A DNA stretch of 8,537 nucleotides from Bacillota bacterium (GTDB lineage Bacteria > Bacillota > Bacilli > Alicyclobacillales > SLC66). Each line of letters opens with the position of its first letter. Within the stretch, counting starts at the first letter, position 1. The translations under genes and the position numbers were made by a program. Where the stretch lies: the NCBI GenBank assembly GCA_021797415.1, contig JAJZZT010000377.1:1-8537 (forward strand). Reading direction: 5' to 3'. Shown piece by piece: positions 1-5,701 of the stretch. The notes below the pieces were generated by a model. That model was not told the origin of the DNA. It saw only the letters and a list, made by a program, of their open reading frames with translations, and did no database searches.

Positions 1-2
1 AT

Positions 3-275
3 ATCCGCATGCGTCCGTATTTTCTCGCCCGCGTGTACCATGCAGTGATCGCGGGCGTCCTGACGTATTTTCTGTTTCGCGCCGGCTTCGGGACTGGATT
101 TTCCGCCTATGTGCCGTCCGCCGTCGCGGTGATGGCGCCGCTTTCTGCAAGTGCGGCGTCTCACTGGGAGATGGCGGGAATGGCAGTCTCAACCTGGGCG
201 GCGCTGCTTGCCGCAATCCTGGCGCTGTCCATCGCCGTCTGGCTGGCGGGACGGTGGAGGTGCAGGTACAGGTGA
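3..275 (+). CDS. possible small membrane protein, 5' end cut by window edge or starting at base 9
   Basis: I do not recognise this protein. The frame is open from the left edge, so it may be the 3' end of a longer gene. The first ATG is at base 9, with too little upstream sequence to judge a ribosome binding site. From that ATG it is 88 aa with two or three hydrophobic stretches (about residues 10-25, 35-50 and 58-80). It ends in a basic tail, GRWRCRYR, which fits a last membrane helix with an inside positive end. Most third codon positions are G or C, like the other genes here. The last 115 bases overlap the 3' end of the SGNH hydrolase gene on the opposite strand. That is long for a convergent overlap, so one of the two 3' ends may be an extension or this frame may be a shadow. 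It could equally be a shadow ORF, since GC-rich DNA often gives long alanine-rich frames. Confidence 0.4.
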   Translation: MRMRPYFLARVYHAVIAGVLTYFLFRAGFGTGFSAYVPSAVAVMAPLSASAASHWEMAGMAVSTWAALLAAILALSIAVWLAGRWRCRYR

Positions 276-1642
276 AACATCCGGTCCACCACCGGGAGGG
301 ACACATACACGCTGTACCGCCAGATGAACGGTTCATCGGCCAGTGACGGTGTCGCCACACGCGCGCCGTCGATGGACAGTCCGATTCCCTCATAGCGCAG
401 CGTTCCCACCATGTGCGCCGTCGGCGTGGCGCTCCGCACCGCCGCAGGCGCCACGCCGGTCGTCGCCGTCGGCGGTGCGGGCACAAGGGAGACGGACCGC
501 GCGTCCGCCTGCCAGACGGCCCGAAACCCAAGCGCACGGGCAAGGGATGCCAGTGGCAGGTACACCTGTCCGCGCACTGTGATTGGAGGGGAGGCCAACG
601 CGATCGACCGACCGTTTTCCGTGATTCCATAACCGCCTGCTGTCAATTGGGTATGCACGGCGTCAAAGGTGACGCTCTGTCGGTACCGCGTGAAGACATC
701 CTTCAATCGGCTTGCGGGCAGGAATCCGCGCATGGGCGGGCCTGTCATCGTCTGAACGCTCACCGTACGCGGCAGACCCGGCGAGAGAATGCGCACGACT
801 TCGCCTGGCGCAAGGGTTGTCCGCCTTCCGGAAAGTCCGCTTGACGCGTACAGCACAGTCCTTCCGGACAACACGGCGTATCGTACGGGTACGAGCGCCG
901 CCAGTCCGTGCGACTGCACCGCCTGGACGAGACTCTTTGCGATCTGCGTCTGTCCGTACGCCGTGGGATGGACATCCTGTTCCAGCACGCGCACATCGAT
1001 CAGTTGCGAGCCGTTGAACAACGAGTACACATCGATCACGGGAAGCTGGAACCACGCGGCTTCCCTTGTCAGGATCCGGTTCATGGCGCCGATCGCCTGT
1101 TCTGACGCGGAGAACAGCGGCACTCCGGGAGGAAGCGGATCATACAGGTCAAGCAACACAATCTGTCCGCTGGTGCGCGCCCGCACCGCCTGCAGCAGTT
1201 TTGCAAAAAGCGGTGAAAACCGGGCGATTGCCGCGCGAAGCTGCTTCTGGACAGGCGCGGGCAGCGGACGCTGGCCGGCGAGATAGGATCCGGCGACGTG
1301 CAGCAGATCGTTGCTGCCGATGTCGATGGTCACGAGGCTCGCCTGGCGCAATTGTTGATTGTACTGTCCCGACTGGACCAGTCCGAGCAACCCGTTTGTG
1401 GTCAATCCGGGAATGCCGTCGTCCACAGTCTTGTCGCCCAGAGACTTGCCGGCCAGGAAAGGATACGCCAGGCTGGATGGCACGGTCTGCGGACCGGGCG
1501 ACAGATTGTAGCCGAATGTGATGGAATCGCCCAAGGCGACATAAAGCGGACCGCCCGCGGCGGAAGCGGCTGCGGCCGTGCCGGAGAAAAGTCCAAAAAC
1601 CGAAAGAACGGCTGCGACAGAGAGCAGCCCGCGCGTCACCAT
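161..1642 (-). CDS. secreted SGNH/GDSL hydrolase with SH3-like and stalk (copper amine oxidase N-like) domains
   Basis: A predicted exported esterase/lipase-type hydrolase. With the start at 1642 it is 493 aa. Residues 1-27 form a signal peptide (MVTRG, hydrophobic core, cleavage near TAAAASAA). The SGNH catalytic domain spans about 33-245. Block I is GDSI at 38-41 (Ser40 nucleophile), block III is GSND at 109-112, and block V is DVHP at 223-226 (Asp223/His225). A region resembling a bacterial SH3 domain follows (about 255-315). Next is a stalk-like domain of the copper amine oxidase N-terminal type (about 333-387), a Pro/Thr/Ala linker, and a second, weaker stalk-like unit (about 411-462). 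This suggests a hydrolase acting on or near the cell wall; the substrate cannot be read from sequence. An in-frame ATG at 1675 would add 11 residues but lacks a ribosome binding site, whereas the 1642 ATG has GGGAGG 9 bases upstream. The last 30 or so residues lie antisense to the possible + strand gene at the left edge. It follows uppP by 68 bases on the same strand, so co-transcription is possible. Confidence 0.9.
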   Translation of the reverse strand: MVTRGLLSVAAVLSVFGLFSGTAAAASAAGGPLYVALGDSITFGYNLSPGPQTVPSSLAYPFLAGKSLGDKTVDDGIPGLTTNGLLGLVQSGQYNQQLRQASLVTIDIGSNDLLHVAGSYLAGQRPLPAPVQKQLRAAIARFSPLFAKLLQAVRARTSGQIVLLDLYDPLPPGVPLFSASEQAIGAMNRILTREAAWFQLPVIDVYSLFNGSQLIDVRVLEQDVHPTAYGQTQIAKSLVQAVQSHGLAALVPVRYAVLSGRTVLYASSGLSGRRTTLAPGEVVRILSPGLPRTVSVQTMTGPPMRGFLPASRLKDVFTRYRQSVTFDAVHTQLTAGGYGITENGRSIALASPPITVRGQVYLPLASLARALGFRAVWQADARSVSLVPAPPTATTGVAPAAVRSATPTAHMVGTLRYEGIGLSIDGARVATPSLADEPFIWRYSVYVSLPVVDRMFHLYLHLHRPASQTAMDSARIAASSAAQVETAIPAISQ

Positions 1643-1651
1643 CCCGACCGA

Positions 1652-1657
1652 CCTCCC
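1652..1657 (-). promoter_or_regulatory. ribosome binding site that sets the SGNH hydrolase start
   Basis: On the - strand this reads GGGAGG, with 9 bases to the ATG at 1642. The other in-frame ATG, at 1675, has no purine-rich site in front of it. This site is why the protein is taken to begin MVTRGLLSV, directly with its signal peptide. Confidence 0.75.
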
Positions 1658-1710
1658 GTCTGCAATCGGATTCATCGTGCCCGACGCAAGTCGAGACGCA
1701 AATTCCGCCT

Positions 1711-2496
1711 TTAGAATACCCTGTGCGCCACGATCTGGTCCAGCATGACGAACAGGCCGACCGCGATGGTGTAGTAGCCGAACACATTCAATTTACCGCG
1801 CCTGATCCACCGCGTCAGGAAGCGGATCGCCAGGTAGCCGGTCGCGGCGCTTGCGAGCATCCCCGCCAGGAGAGCGGGCGATACCGCGGCCAAAGACAGC
1901 TTGCGCGCCTCCCACAATGTCGCGCCCGCGATGGCGGGAACAGACAGCAGGAAGGAGAAATCGACCGCCTCTTCGCGCTTGATGCCAAGTGCGAGCGCCG
2001 TCGCCATGGTCAGGCCGGAACGCGACAGCGCGGGCATGATCGCGGCGCCCTGCGCGCATCCGATCCACAGCGCCCGCCCGCCCGTGAGAGAACGCCCCGG
2101 AAAGTCTGCTAACGCTCCGTCAACGCGCCTGGCCTCGGCCCATAAAAGCAGCAGTCCCGTGATCACGAATTCAATGCCGAGTGTTGCGCCCGAATGGAAC
2201 ACGCGCGCAAATTCTTCCTCTAAAACCGCTCCGGCGAGCACGGCGGGCGCTGTCCCGATAAAAAGGAGGCGCACCAGCCGATCCCGCGGTTGCCGCGCGA
2301 GGCGCCAGAGTGTGCGCCAATAGGCGAACACCACGGCAATCAGAGTCCCGGCGTGGAGAAAGACGTCAAATGTCAGCGAGTGGTCCGCGATTCCGAATAT
2401 GCGGCTGACAAGCAGCAGATGCCCTGAACTGCTCACGGGCAGAAACTCTGTCAGGCCCTGCACCGCCCCCAAAAACAATCCCTGCGAAACGTCCAT
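1711..2496 (-). CDS. uppP: undecaprenyl-diphosphatase (UppP/BacA family)
   Basis: An integral membrane phosphatase. It converts undecaprenyl pyrophosphate, released by cell-wall polymerisation, to undecaprenyl phosphate so that the lipid carrier can be reused. Family members also confer bacitracin tolerance. The protein is 261 aa, a usual length, and hydrophobic throughout with about eight membrane segments. The (E/Q)xxxE motif is present as Q13-GLT-E17, followed by FLPVSSSGH (18-26) with the conserved serines and His26. The second active-site motif lies at 155-163 as PALSRSGLT, so Arg159 is kept while the usual glycine of PGxSRS is alanine. A further conserved stretch, REEAVDFSFLLSVPA, lies at 174-188. 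The ATG at 2496 is preceded by AGGGGGGT. The gene is divergent from the YkvI-family gene and shares with it a 281-base intergenic region. The SGNH hydrolase gene follows on the same strand. Assignment to the family is firm; several paralogues per genome are common in Bacilli. Confidence 0.95.
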   Translation of the reverse strand: MDVSQGLFLGAVQGLTEFLPVSSSGHLLLVSRIFGIADHSLTFDVFLHAGTLIAVVFAYWRTLWRLARQPRDRLVRLLFIGTAPAVLAGAVLEEEFARVFHSGATLGIEFVITGLLLLWAEARRVDGALADFPGRSLTGGRALWIGCAQGAAIMPALSRSGLTMATALALGIKREEAVDFSFLLSVPAIAGATLWEARKLSLAAVSPALLAGMLASAATGYLAIRFLTRWIRRGKLNVFGYYTIAVGLFVMLDQIVAHRVF

Positions 2497-2541
2497 TTCG
2501 ACCCCCCTGCCCCACTGAGTTCACGGCCCTGTTCGGGCAAC

Positions 2542-2574
2542 CCATACAACCTGTCCCCGGGAACATGTGTATGG
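2542..2574. promoter_or_regulatory. nested dyad in the uppP upstream region (candidate operator or leader hairpin)
   Basis: The outer arms CCATACA (2542-2548) and TGTATGG (2568-2574) are perfect inverted repeats. Between them is a near-palindrome, TGTCCCCGGGAACA (2552-2565), sharing almost the same centre. The dyad lies about 45 bases upstream of the uppP start on the - strand. That position suits a repressor or activator site, or a hairpin in the uppP leader. There is no T-run on either side, so it is not an intrinsic terminator. The binding partner is unknown. Confidence 0.4.
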
Positions 2575-2682
2575 CCGCTCCCGGCCGGACATGCCCACGT
2601 GCGACGGTCTTCCTGGCAGGCGACTCTCCCTCTGCCGGCTGTTCCCCTGCGGACGGCATGCGGCATGGAGCGGGACAGGCGG

Positions 2683-2703
2683 GAATACGTATAGAACGTA
2701 TTC
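2683..2703. repeat. perfect 8-bp inverted repeat next to the 61-bp element
   Basis: The arms GAATACGT and ACGTATTC flank a 5-base loop, ATAGA. It abuts the 61-bp repeat element that begins at 2703. The other copy of that element, at 8308, is also bordered by an inverted repeat, though of different sequence. It may be an operator or a transcript hairpin in the leader of the YkvI-family gene. Confidence 0.45.
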
Positions 2704-2763
2704 AAAAAGGGGGCAGGTAAGATTCGCGCAGTGCAATGGGACATGGGATAAACCGAATGTGCA
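2703..2763 (+). repeat. 61-bp inverted-repeat element, copy 1, upstream of the YkvI-family gene
   Basis: Aligning this stretch with the reverse complement of 8248-8308 gives 55 identical bases of 61, with no gap. It begins with CAAAAAGGGGGCAGG and includes GGGACATGGGATA near its end. It stops 14 bases before the ATG at 2778. The match is far too long for chance and lies outside any gene, so it is a shared promoter/leader element or a small dispersed repeat. A weak -10-like GATAAA lies inside, but I cannot name a matching sigma factor. Confidence 0.75.
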
Positions 2764-2777
2764 GAGGTGGGTGAGAC

Positions 2778-3836
2778 ATGATGTCGCGCGCTGAGTGGCG
2801 GCTTGCGTTGCAGATGGGCGCCACGTACATCGGCACTGTTGTCGGCGCCGGATTTGCTTCCGGTCAGGAGGTCCTGCAATTTTTCACCCGCTTCGGCACG
2901 CCGGCGTTGTTCGGAATCGCCGTGACGACCGCTCTTTTCATCCTGCTCGGAGGATTCATCATGTCGCTCGGGCGGTGGCCGGGAAATGGCACGTTCGGCG
3001 CTGTGGCCGCTTCCCTGCTCGGGCAGACGGTGAGCCGCGCCGTGAACATCCTGCTCATATTCATGCTGATCGGCGTCACCATCGCCATGGTGGCGGGCAG
3101 CGGCGCCTTGTTGCAGGAACAAACCGGCCTGCCTTTCCTGGCGGGAGCGGCGCTGTCCGTCGTCATAGCGGGCGTGACGGTGCTGGCGGGCCTGCGGGCC
3201 ATCATGATCGCCAATTCCCTGATCGTCCCGTCGCTGCTGCTCTTTGTCGCACTCACGTTCATCATGGCCGGGGGACAGCACGCGGCCCCCGTCCTCTCCC
3301 ATTCCGCGGCCGGACTGCCCGTCTGGCTGCACGCGCTGGCCGCCGCGATCACGTACGCCGGCTTCAACGTGGGACTGTCGCTGACCGTGCTGGTTCCGCT
3401 CGGGCGCGTTCCGGTACGAAAGAGAACACTGTGGAGCGGGGCCGCATTCGGAGCGCTTGGACTCGGGTTCATGCTGCTTCTGATGCACCTGCTCCTGACC
3501 GCCAACGCGTCCGCGCTGGCGGTCCAGGTGCCGATCGGAAGGATTGCGCAGTCTCTGCCGCCTTTTTTGCGCATCGGGTTCATGCTGGTGCTGTGGGGAG
3601 AAATCTACTCGACACTGCTCGCCAACGTTTACGGAATCGCGCGTGAATTGCAATCTATTTTCCGGCTGCCGTTTCCCGTCGCGGCGGCCGTCGTGCTTCT
3701 CCTTGCGCTCGGGGCGTGCCGGATCGGCTTTGCCCGCATTGTATCGATCGGTTATCCACTGTTCGGCTATGGCGGGCTGGTCATCTTGGGGCTGCTCATC
3801 GGCCGCGCGGGCGAATTGCGCCTGAAGCAGTTATAA
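2778..3836 (+). CDS. YkvI-family membrane transporter-like protein
   Basis: A polytopic membrane protein of 352 aa with about ten hydrophobic segments, related to the amino acid/polyamine/organocation transporter superfamily. The family hallmark near the N-terminus is clear: GAGFASGQEVLQFF at residues 23-36, within the first membrane helix region. An unwound helix of this kind normally lies at the substrate site in LeuT-fold carriers. The substrate of YkvI proteins is not established, so none is proposed. Two ATG codons stand in tandem (2778 and 2781). AGAGGTGG at 2763-2770 gives 7 bases to the first, which I chose. The 61-bp repeat element ends just before the ribosome binding site. The YitT-family gene follows after about 30-45 bases on the same strand and is probably co-transcribed. 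Confidence 0.9.
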   Translation: MMSRAEWRLALQMGATYIGTVVGAGFASGQEVLQFFTRFGTPALFGIAVTTALFILLGGFIMSLGRWPGNGTFGAVAASLLGQTVSRAVNILLIFMLIGVTIAMVAGSGALLQEQTGLPFLAGAALSVVIAGVTVLAGLRAIMIANSLIVPSLLLFVALTFIMAGGQHAAPVLSHSAAGLPVWLHALAAAITYAGFNVGLSLTVLVPLGRVPVRKRTLWSGAAFGALGLGFMLLLMHLLLTANASALAVQVPIGRIAQSLPPFLRIGFMLVLWGEIYSTLLANVYGIARELQSIFRLPFPVAAAVVLLLALGACRIGFARIVSIGYPLFGYGGLVILGLLIGRAGELRLKQL

Positions 3837-3852
3837 TGGAAGCGTGGCGGAC

Positions 3853-3860
3853 AGGAGGGG
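3853..3860 (+). promoter_or_regulatory. strong ribosome binding site of the YitT-family gene without a canonical start at proper spacing
   Basis: The site reads AGGAGGGG. In the YitT frame the codons that follow are TGG, CCG, ATT (3867), CTG (3870), AAA, CGC, ATC and GTG (3882). The first canonical start, GTG, is 21 bases past the site, too far for normal initiation. ATT at 3867 is 8 bases from the AGGAGG core and CTG at 3870 is 11 bases from it. Confidence 0.6.
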
Positions 3861-3881
3861 TGGCCGATTCTGAAACGCATC

Positions 3882-4694
3882 GTGCCATACGCGATGATCG
3901 TGGCCGGCAGCCTTGTGTACGCGGTCGGACTGAACGCCTTCATCACCGCAAATGGTCTCGCGGAAGGCGGACTGATCGGACTCTCTCTGTTGCTGTACTA
4001 CAAGCTCCATATTCTTGCGGGATTGTCGTTTTTTCTGTTCAACATCCCTATCCTCATGATCGGATGGCGGTTTTTCGGCCATGAATTCATCGCGAAGACC
4101 ATTCTTGGAGTGGCGGCCGTTTCGCTTTTCACGATCCTCACCATCCACATCGGTCAGCACGTTCATGATCGGCTGCTCGCCGCTCTCTACGGCGGCGTCA
4201 TTTGCGGCACGGGCCTTGGACTCATCTTTCGCAGCGGCGGAACCACGGGCGGCGTCGACATCCTGGCGCGTCTCGCCCGCCGTTATAGGGGCTATTCGCT
4301 GGGCAGGCTGATGTTTGCCTCCGATGTCGTGGTCATCTCGCTTGTGACGGCCATCCTCGGCAAAGAAGTGGCCATGTACTCCCTTGTCGCGCTGTTTGTG
4401 TCGAGTCGCGCCATCGATTTTGTCATTGAGGGGGCTTCCCGGTCGCGCGCCGCCATGGTGATCAGTGAACGGGCGACGGTCATCGCGGAGCGGATTCACG
4501 CGGATCTCGGGCGAGGAACGACCTTCTTGCAAGCAAAGGGCGGTTACACTGGCCAGCCGAAAAGTGTCCTGTACTGCGTGGTCGGCAGGCATGAAGTGGT
4601 GCGTCTGCAGCAGCTTGTCGAACAGGAGGACGACAAGGCGTTCGTTGTCCTGAACGATGTGTACGATGTCATGGGCGAAGGGTTCACCCGGTGA
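3882..4694 (+). CDS. YitT-family membrane protein (DUF161 region plus C-terminal DUF2179)
   Basis: The YitT family is widespread in Bacilli and has no agreed function. From the GTG at 3882 the protein is 270 aa. Residues 1-185 hold about five membrane segments. The typical glycine-rich motif, RSGGTTGGVDILARL, is at 117-131. Residues 190-270 form a soluble C-terminal DUF2179 domain (FLQAKGGYTG at 215-224, and VVLNDVYDVMGEGF at the end). The ribosome binding site at 3853-3860 is too far from this GTG. Translation more likely starts at ATT 3867 or CTG 3870, giving an N-terminus of the form (M)LKRIVPYAMIV, as expected for the family. Coordinates here use the first canonical start. The gene follows the YkvI-family gene closely, in the same frame after its TAA, and is probably in one operon with it. 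Its 3' end faces a - strand gene. Confidence 0.93.
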   Translation: MPYAMIVAGSLVYAVGLNAFITANGLAEGGLIGLSLLLYYKLHILAGLSFFLFNIPILMIGWRFFGHEFIAKTILGVAAVSLFTILTIHIGQHVHDRLLAALYGGVICGTGLGLIFRSGGTTGGVDILARLARRYRGYSLGRLMFASDVVVISLVTAILGKEVAMYSLVALFVSSRAIDFVIEGASRSRAAMVISERATVIAERIHADLGRGTTFLQAKGGYTGQPKSVLYCVVGRHEVVRLQQLVEQEDDKAFVVLNDVYDVMGEGFTR

Positions 4695-4728
4695 CGGCCC
4701 GGACCCATCCGCCGATAAACCCCGGCGC

Positions 4729-4754
4729 AAAAGAAGGCGCCATCAGGCGCCTTC
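4729..4754 (-). terminator. intrinsic terminator of the riboswitch-controlled gene
   Basis: A perfect 9-bp stem with arms GAAGGCGCC (4733-4741) and GGCGCCTTC (4746-4754) and a 4-base loop. On the - strand the stem is followed by TTTT, and the arm itself ends in TTC, giving a T-rich tail. It lies about 93 bases after the stop codon of the - strand gene ending at 4847. On the + strand the stem is followed by AGGAAG, so it is less convincing as a terminator for the YitT-family gene, though the hairpin may still hinder read-through. Confidence 0.7.
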
Positions 4755-4846
4755 AGGAAGACCGCGCGACAAACCGAACTTTTCGGCAGGGTTCACAAGT
4801 TCATCCCGTCTCTCAGCACACTCGGGGAAAGGTTCTTCGCATCCGG

Positions 4847-5365
4847 TCACATGAGCGGTCGACCGAATTCCATCATCTCATTGGCGTACAGTTCCGGCAG
4901 TTCAAGCGCCCTGTCGTCTTCTTCGTGTTCCAGGCCAAGATCGCGCAATGCGTCCTGCACTCCCGAAAACATGGCGTGCTCCGTTTCGCGGTTTAACGAA
5001 TCGCTGGCAAAAAGCGCTTCCCGGATCCCCTTGACGGCCGGCCTCGTGACGTACGATACGTCCATCCCGGCGCACACCAGACCGTGAATGACTCCGCGTG
5101 TCGCTTCCCGAACCGCATAGGGATGAAAGGGAACCTGCGACTCGTAGAGACCGAGCATTGCCTGCGCCGCGGCGTCCGTCATATCGGCGATGCGTTCTTC
5201 ATCGGTTCCCAGCGCGCTTAGATACATGGTGATTTCATGGGTGATCACGGGCGCAATCCCGTGTTCAGAACTGACTGTCTCCAACGCCATTCCGTGTTTT
5301 ACACCATGGCGAATCTCCGTGACCATTCGCTCTTCCCGCCTCTCCCTGATTGAAATTTTTCGCAT
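4847..5365 (-). CDS. protein of unknown function behind a c-di-AMP riboswitch
   Basis: I do not recognise this protein. From the ATG at 5365 it is 172 aa. An internal ATG at 5326 (159 aa, beginning MVTEIRHG) has a purine-rich stretch, GGGAGAGGCGGGAAG, upstream and may be the true start. A TTG at 5377 lies in the T-run of the preceding terminator and is rejected. There is no signal peptide or membrane segment. The protein looks soluble and mostly helical, with a loose repeat of the form (R/K)GVxxGhxxxGhD: IRHGVKHGM near the N-terminus, TRGVIHGLVCAGMD mid-protein, then AVKGIREALF and FSGVQDALRDLGL. The C-terminal tail is acidic (EHEEDDRALELPE). The gene sits directly after a ydaO-type riboswitch and an intrinsic terminator on the same strand. 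Its expression is therefore probably controlled by c-di-AMP, and a role in osmotic, potassium or wall homeostasis would be in keeping. This is inference from regulation, not from the protein. Confidence 0.75.
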   Translation of the reverse strand: MRKISIRERREERMVTEIRHGVKHGMALETVSSEHGIAPVITHEITMYLSALGTDEERIADMTDAAAQAMLGLYESQVPFHPYAVREATRGVIHGLVCAGMDVSYVTRPAVKGIREALFASDSLNRETEHAMFSGVQDALRDLGLEHEEDDRALELPELYANEMMEFGRPLM

Positions 5366-5375
5366 CTGTGGACGC

Positions 5376-5404
5376 AAAAAACCGCGACAGGGCCTAGGTC
5401 ACGG
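5376..5404 (-). terminator. intrinsic terminator between the riboswitch and its gene (attenuator)
   Basis: On the - strand, arms CCGTGAC (5404-5398) and GTCGCGG (5388-5382) form a 7-bp stem with one G-T pair and a 9-base loop. Six T residues (5381-5376) follow. It lies after the aptamer and before the start of the unknown gene, where the expression platform of a transcription-terminating riboswitch should be. I could not identify a convincing antiterminator pairing with the aptamer by eye. Confidence 0.7.
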
Positions 5405-5435
5405 AATGGGAACGATAGGTGGCAGCCTCCAACAT
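5394..5435 (-). CDS. 13-codon leader ORF overlapping the attenuator
   Basis: The short ORF encodes MLEAATYRSHSVT. Its ribosome binding site is excellent: AAAGGAGAG (5452-5444) with 8 bases to the ATG, beginning directly after the last base of the riboswitch closing stem. Its stop codon, TAG, lies in the loop of the terminator hairpin at 5376-5404. A ribosome finishing this peptide would cover the 5' arm of the terminator. That is the geometry of a leader-peptide attenuator. It could instead be the remnant of a lost gene formerly controlled by the riboswitch. Translation is not proven. Confidence 0.4.
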   Translation of the reverse strand: MLEAATYRSHSVT

Positions 5436-5452
5436 GGCTCTCACTCTCCTTT

Positions 5453-5564
5453 CGCCTGCGAGGTTAGCTGACGGGTTCGGGTTAAGAGATCCCCTACCGA
5501 CCGCAATGGCCGGATGCACCCCAACTGCTTGGTTCCCCCGTTTCCGGTCTCCCGGAATTCGGCG
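5453..5564 (-). promoter_or_regulatory. c-di-AMP riboswitch (ydaO/yuaA class)
   Basis: The - strand shows the conserved blocks of this class in order: GCCGAATTCC at the 5' side, GGGGGAACCAA (5539-5529), TTGGGGTGCATCC (GGGGTGAATCC in the B. subtilis RNA as I recall it), GGGGATCTCTT, then CCCGAACCCGTCAGC running into CTAACCTCG (5481-5459). A short closing stem, CGCC (5564-5561) with GGCG (5456-5453), bounds the aptamer. This class binds c-di-AMP and usually turns off wall hydrolase and potassium/osmolyte transport genes when the ligand is abundant. A candidate promoter lies upstream and an intrinsic terminator downstream, followed by a gene of unknown function. Identification rests on recognising the conserved blocks, not on a covariance search. 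Confidence 0.9.
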
Positions 5565-5605
5565 TGCTGGTTGGAACAACACTAAATTTATGAACTTGTG
5601 AATCC

Positions 5606-5634
5606 ATCATACACAACGTCTTTCAAATGTGCAA
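5606..5634 (-). promoter_or_regulatory. candidate sigma-A promoter of the riboswitch transcript
   Basis: On the - strand, TTGCAC (5634-5629) and TATGAT (5611-5606) are separated by 17 bases. The -10 box differs from TATAAT at one position, while the -35 box keeps only TTG. It lies in an AT-richer stretch, and the start of transcription would fall near 5599, about 35 bases before the aptamer. Confidence 0.5.
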
Positions 5635-5640
5635 CCCCAG

Positions 5641-5699
5641 GATCTCTTTTCCGCCGGATCCCTTGGCGAGGGGCCGGCGGCTATCGGAAAGGGCAGATC
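5641..5699. other. long imperfect stem-loop just after reoY
   Basis: Outer arms GATCT (5641-5645) and AGATC (5695-5699) enclose a 7-bp GC-rich stem, CCGCCGG (5651-5657) with CCGGCGG (5674-5680), which has a further short stem inside. It starts right behind the reoY stop codon (5702). There is no T-run on the - strand, so it is not a classical intrinsic terminator. It may protect the 3' end of the transcript or act as a weak terminator before the riboswitch promoter. Confidence 0.45.
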
Positions 5700-5701
5700 G
5701 T

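Noticed and set aside
2451..3653. 400 aa open frame on the - strand opposite the YkvI-family gene
   Set aside because: Rich in Arg, Gln, His and Gly with no domain. It is the antisense shadow of a clear membrane protein gene and also runs through the uppP start region.
3831..4730. 299 aa open frame on the - strand opposite the YitT-family gene
   Set aside because: Charged, low-complexity composition typical of an antisense frame in GC-rich DNA; the + strand protein is a recognisable family member.
4733..4754. Intrinsic terminator of the YitT-family gene on the + strand
   Set aside because: The hairpin is followed by AGGAAG rather than a T-run on that strand; it fits the - strand gene better.
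5366..5377. TTG start for the unknown riboswitch-controlled protein
   Set aside because: It falls at the end of the terminator T-run with no ribosome binding site.
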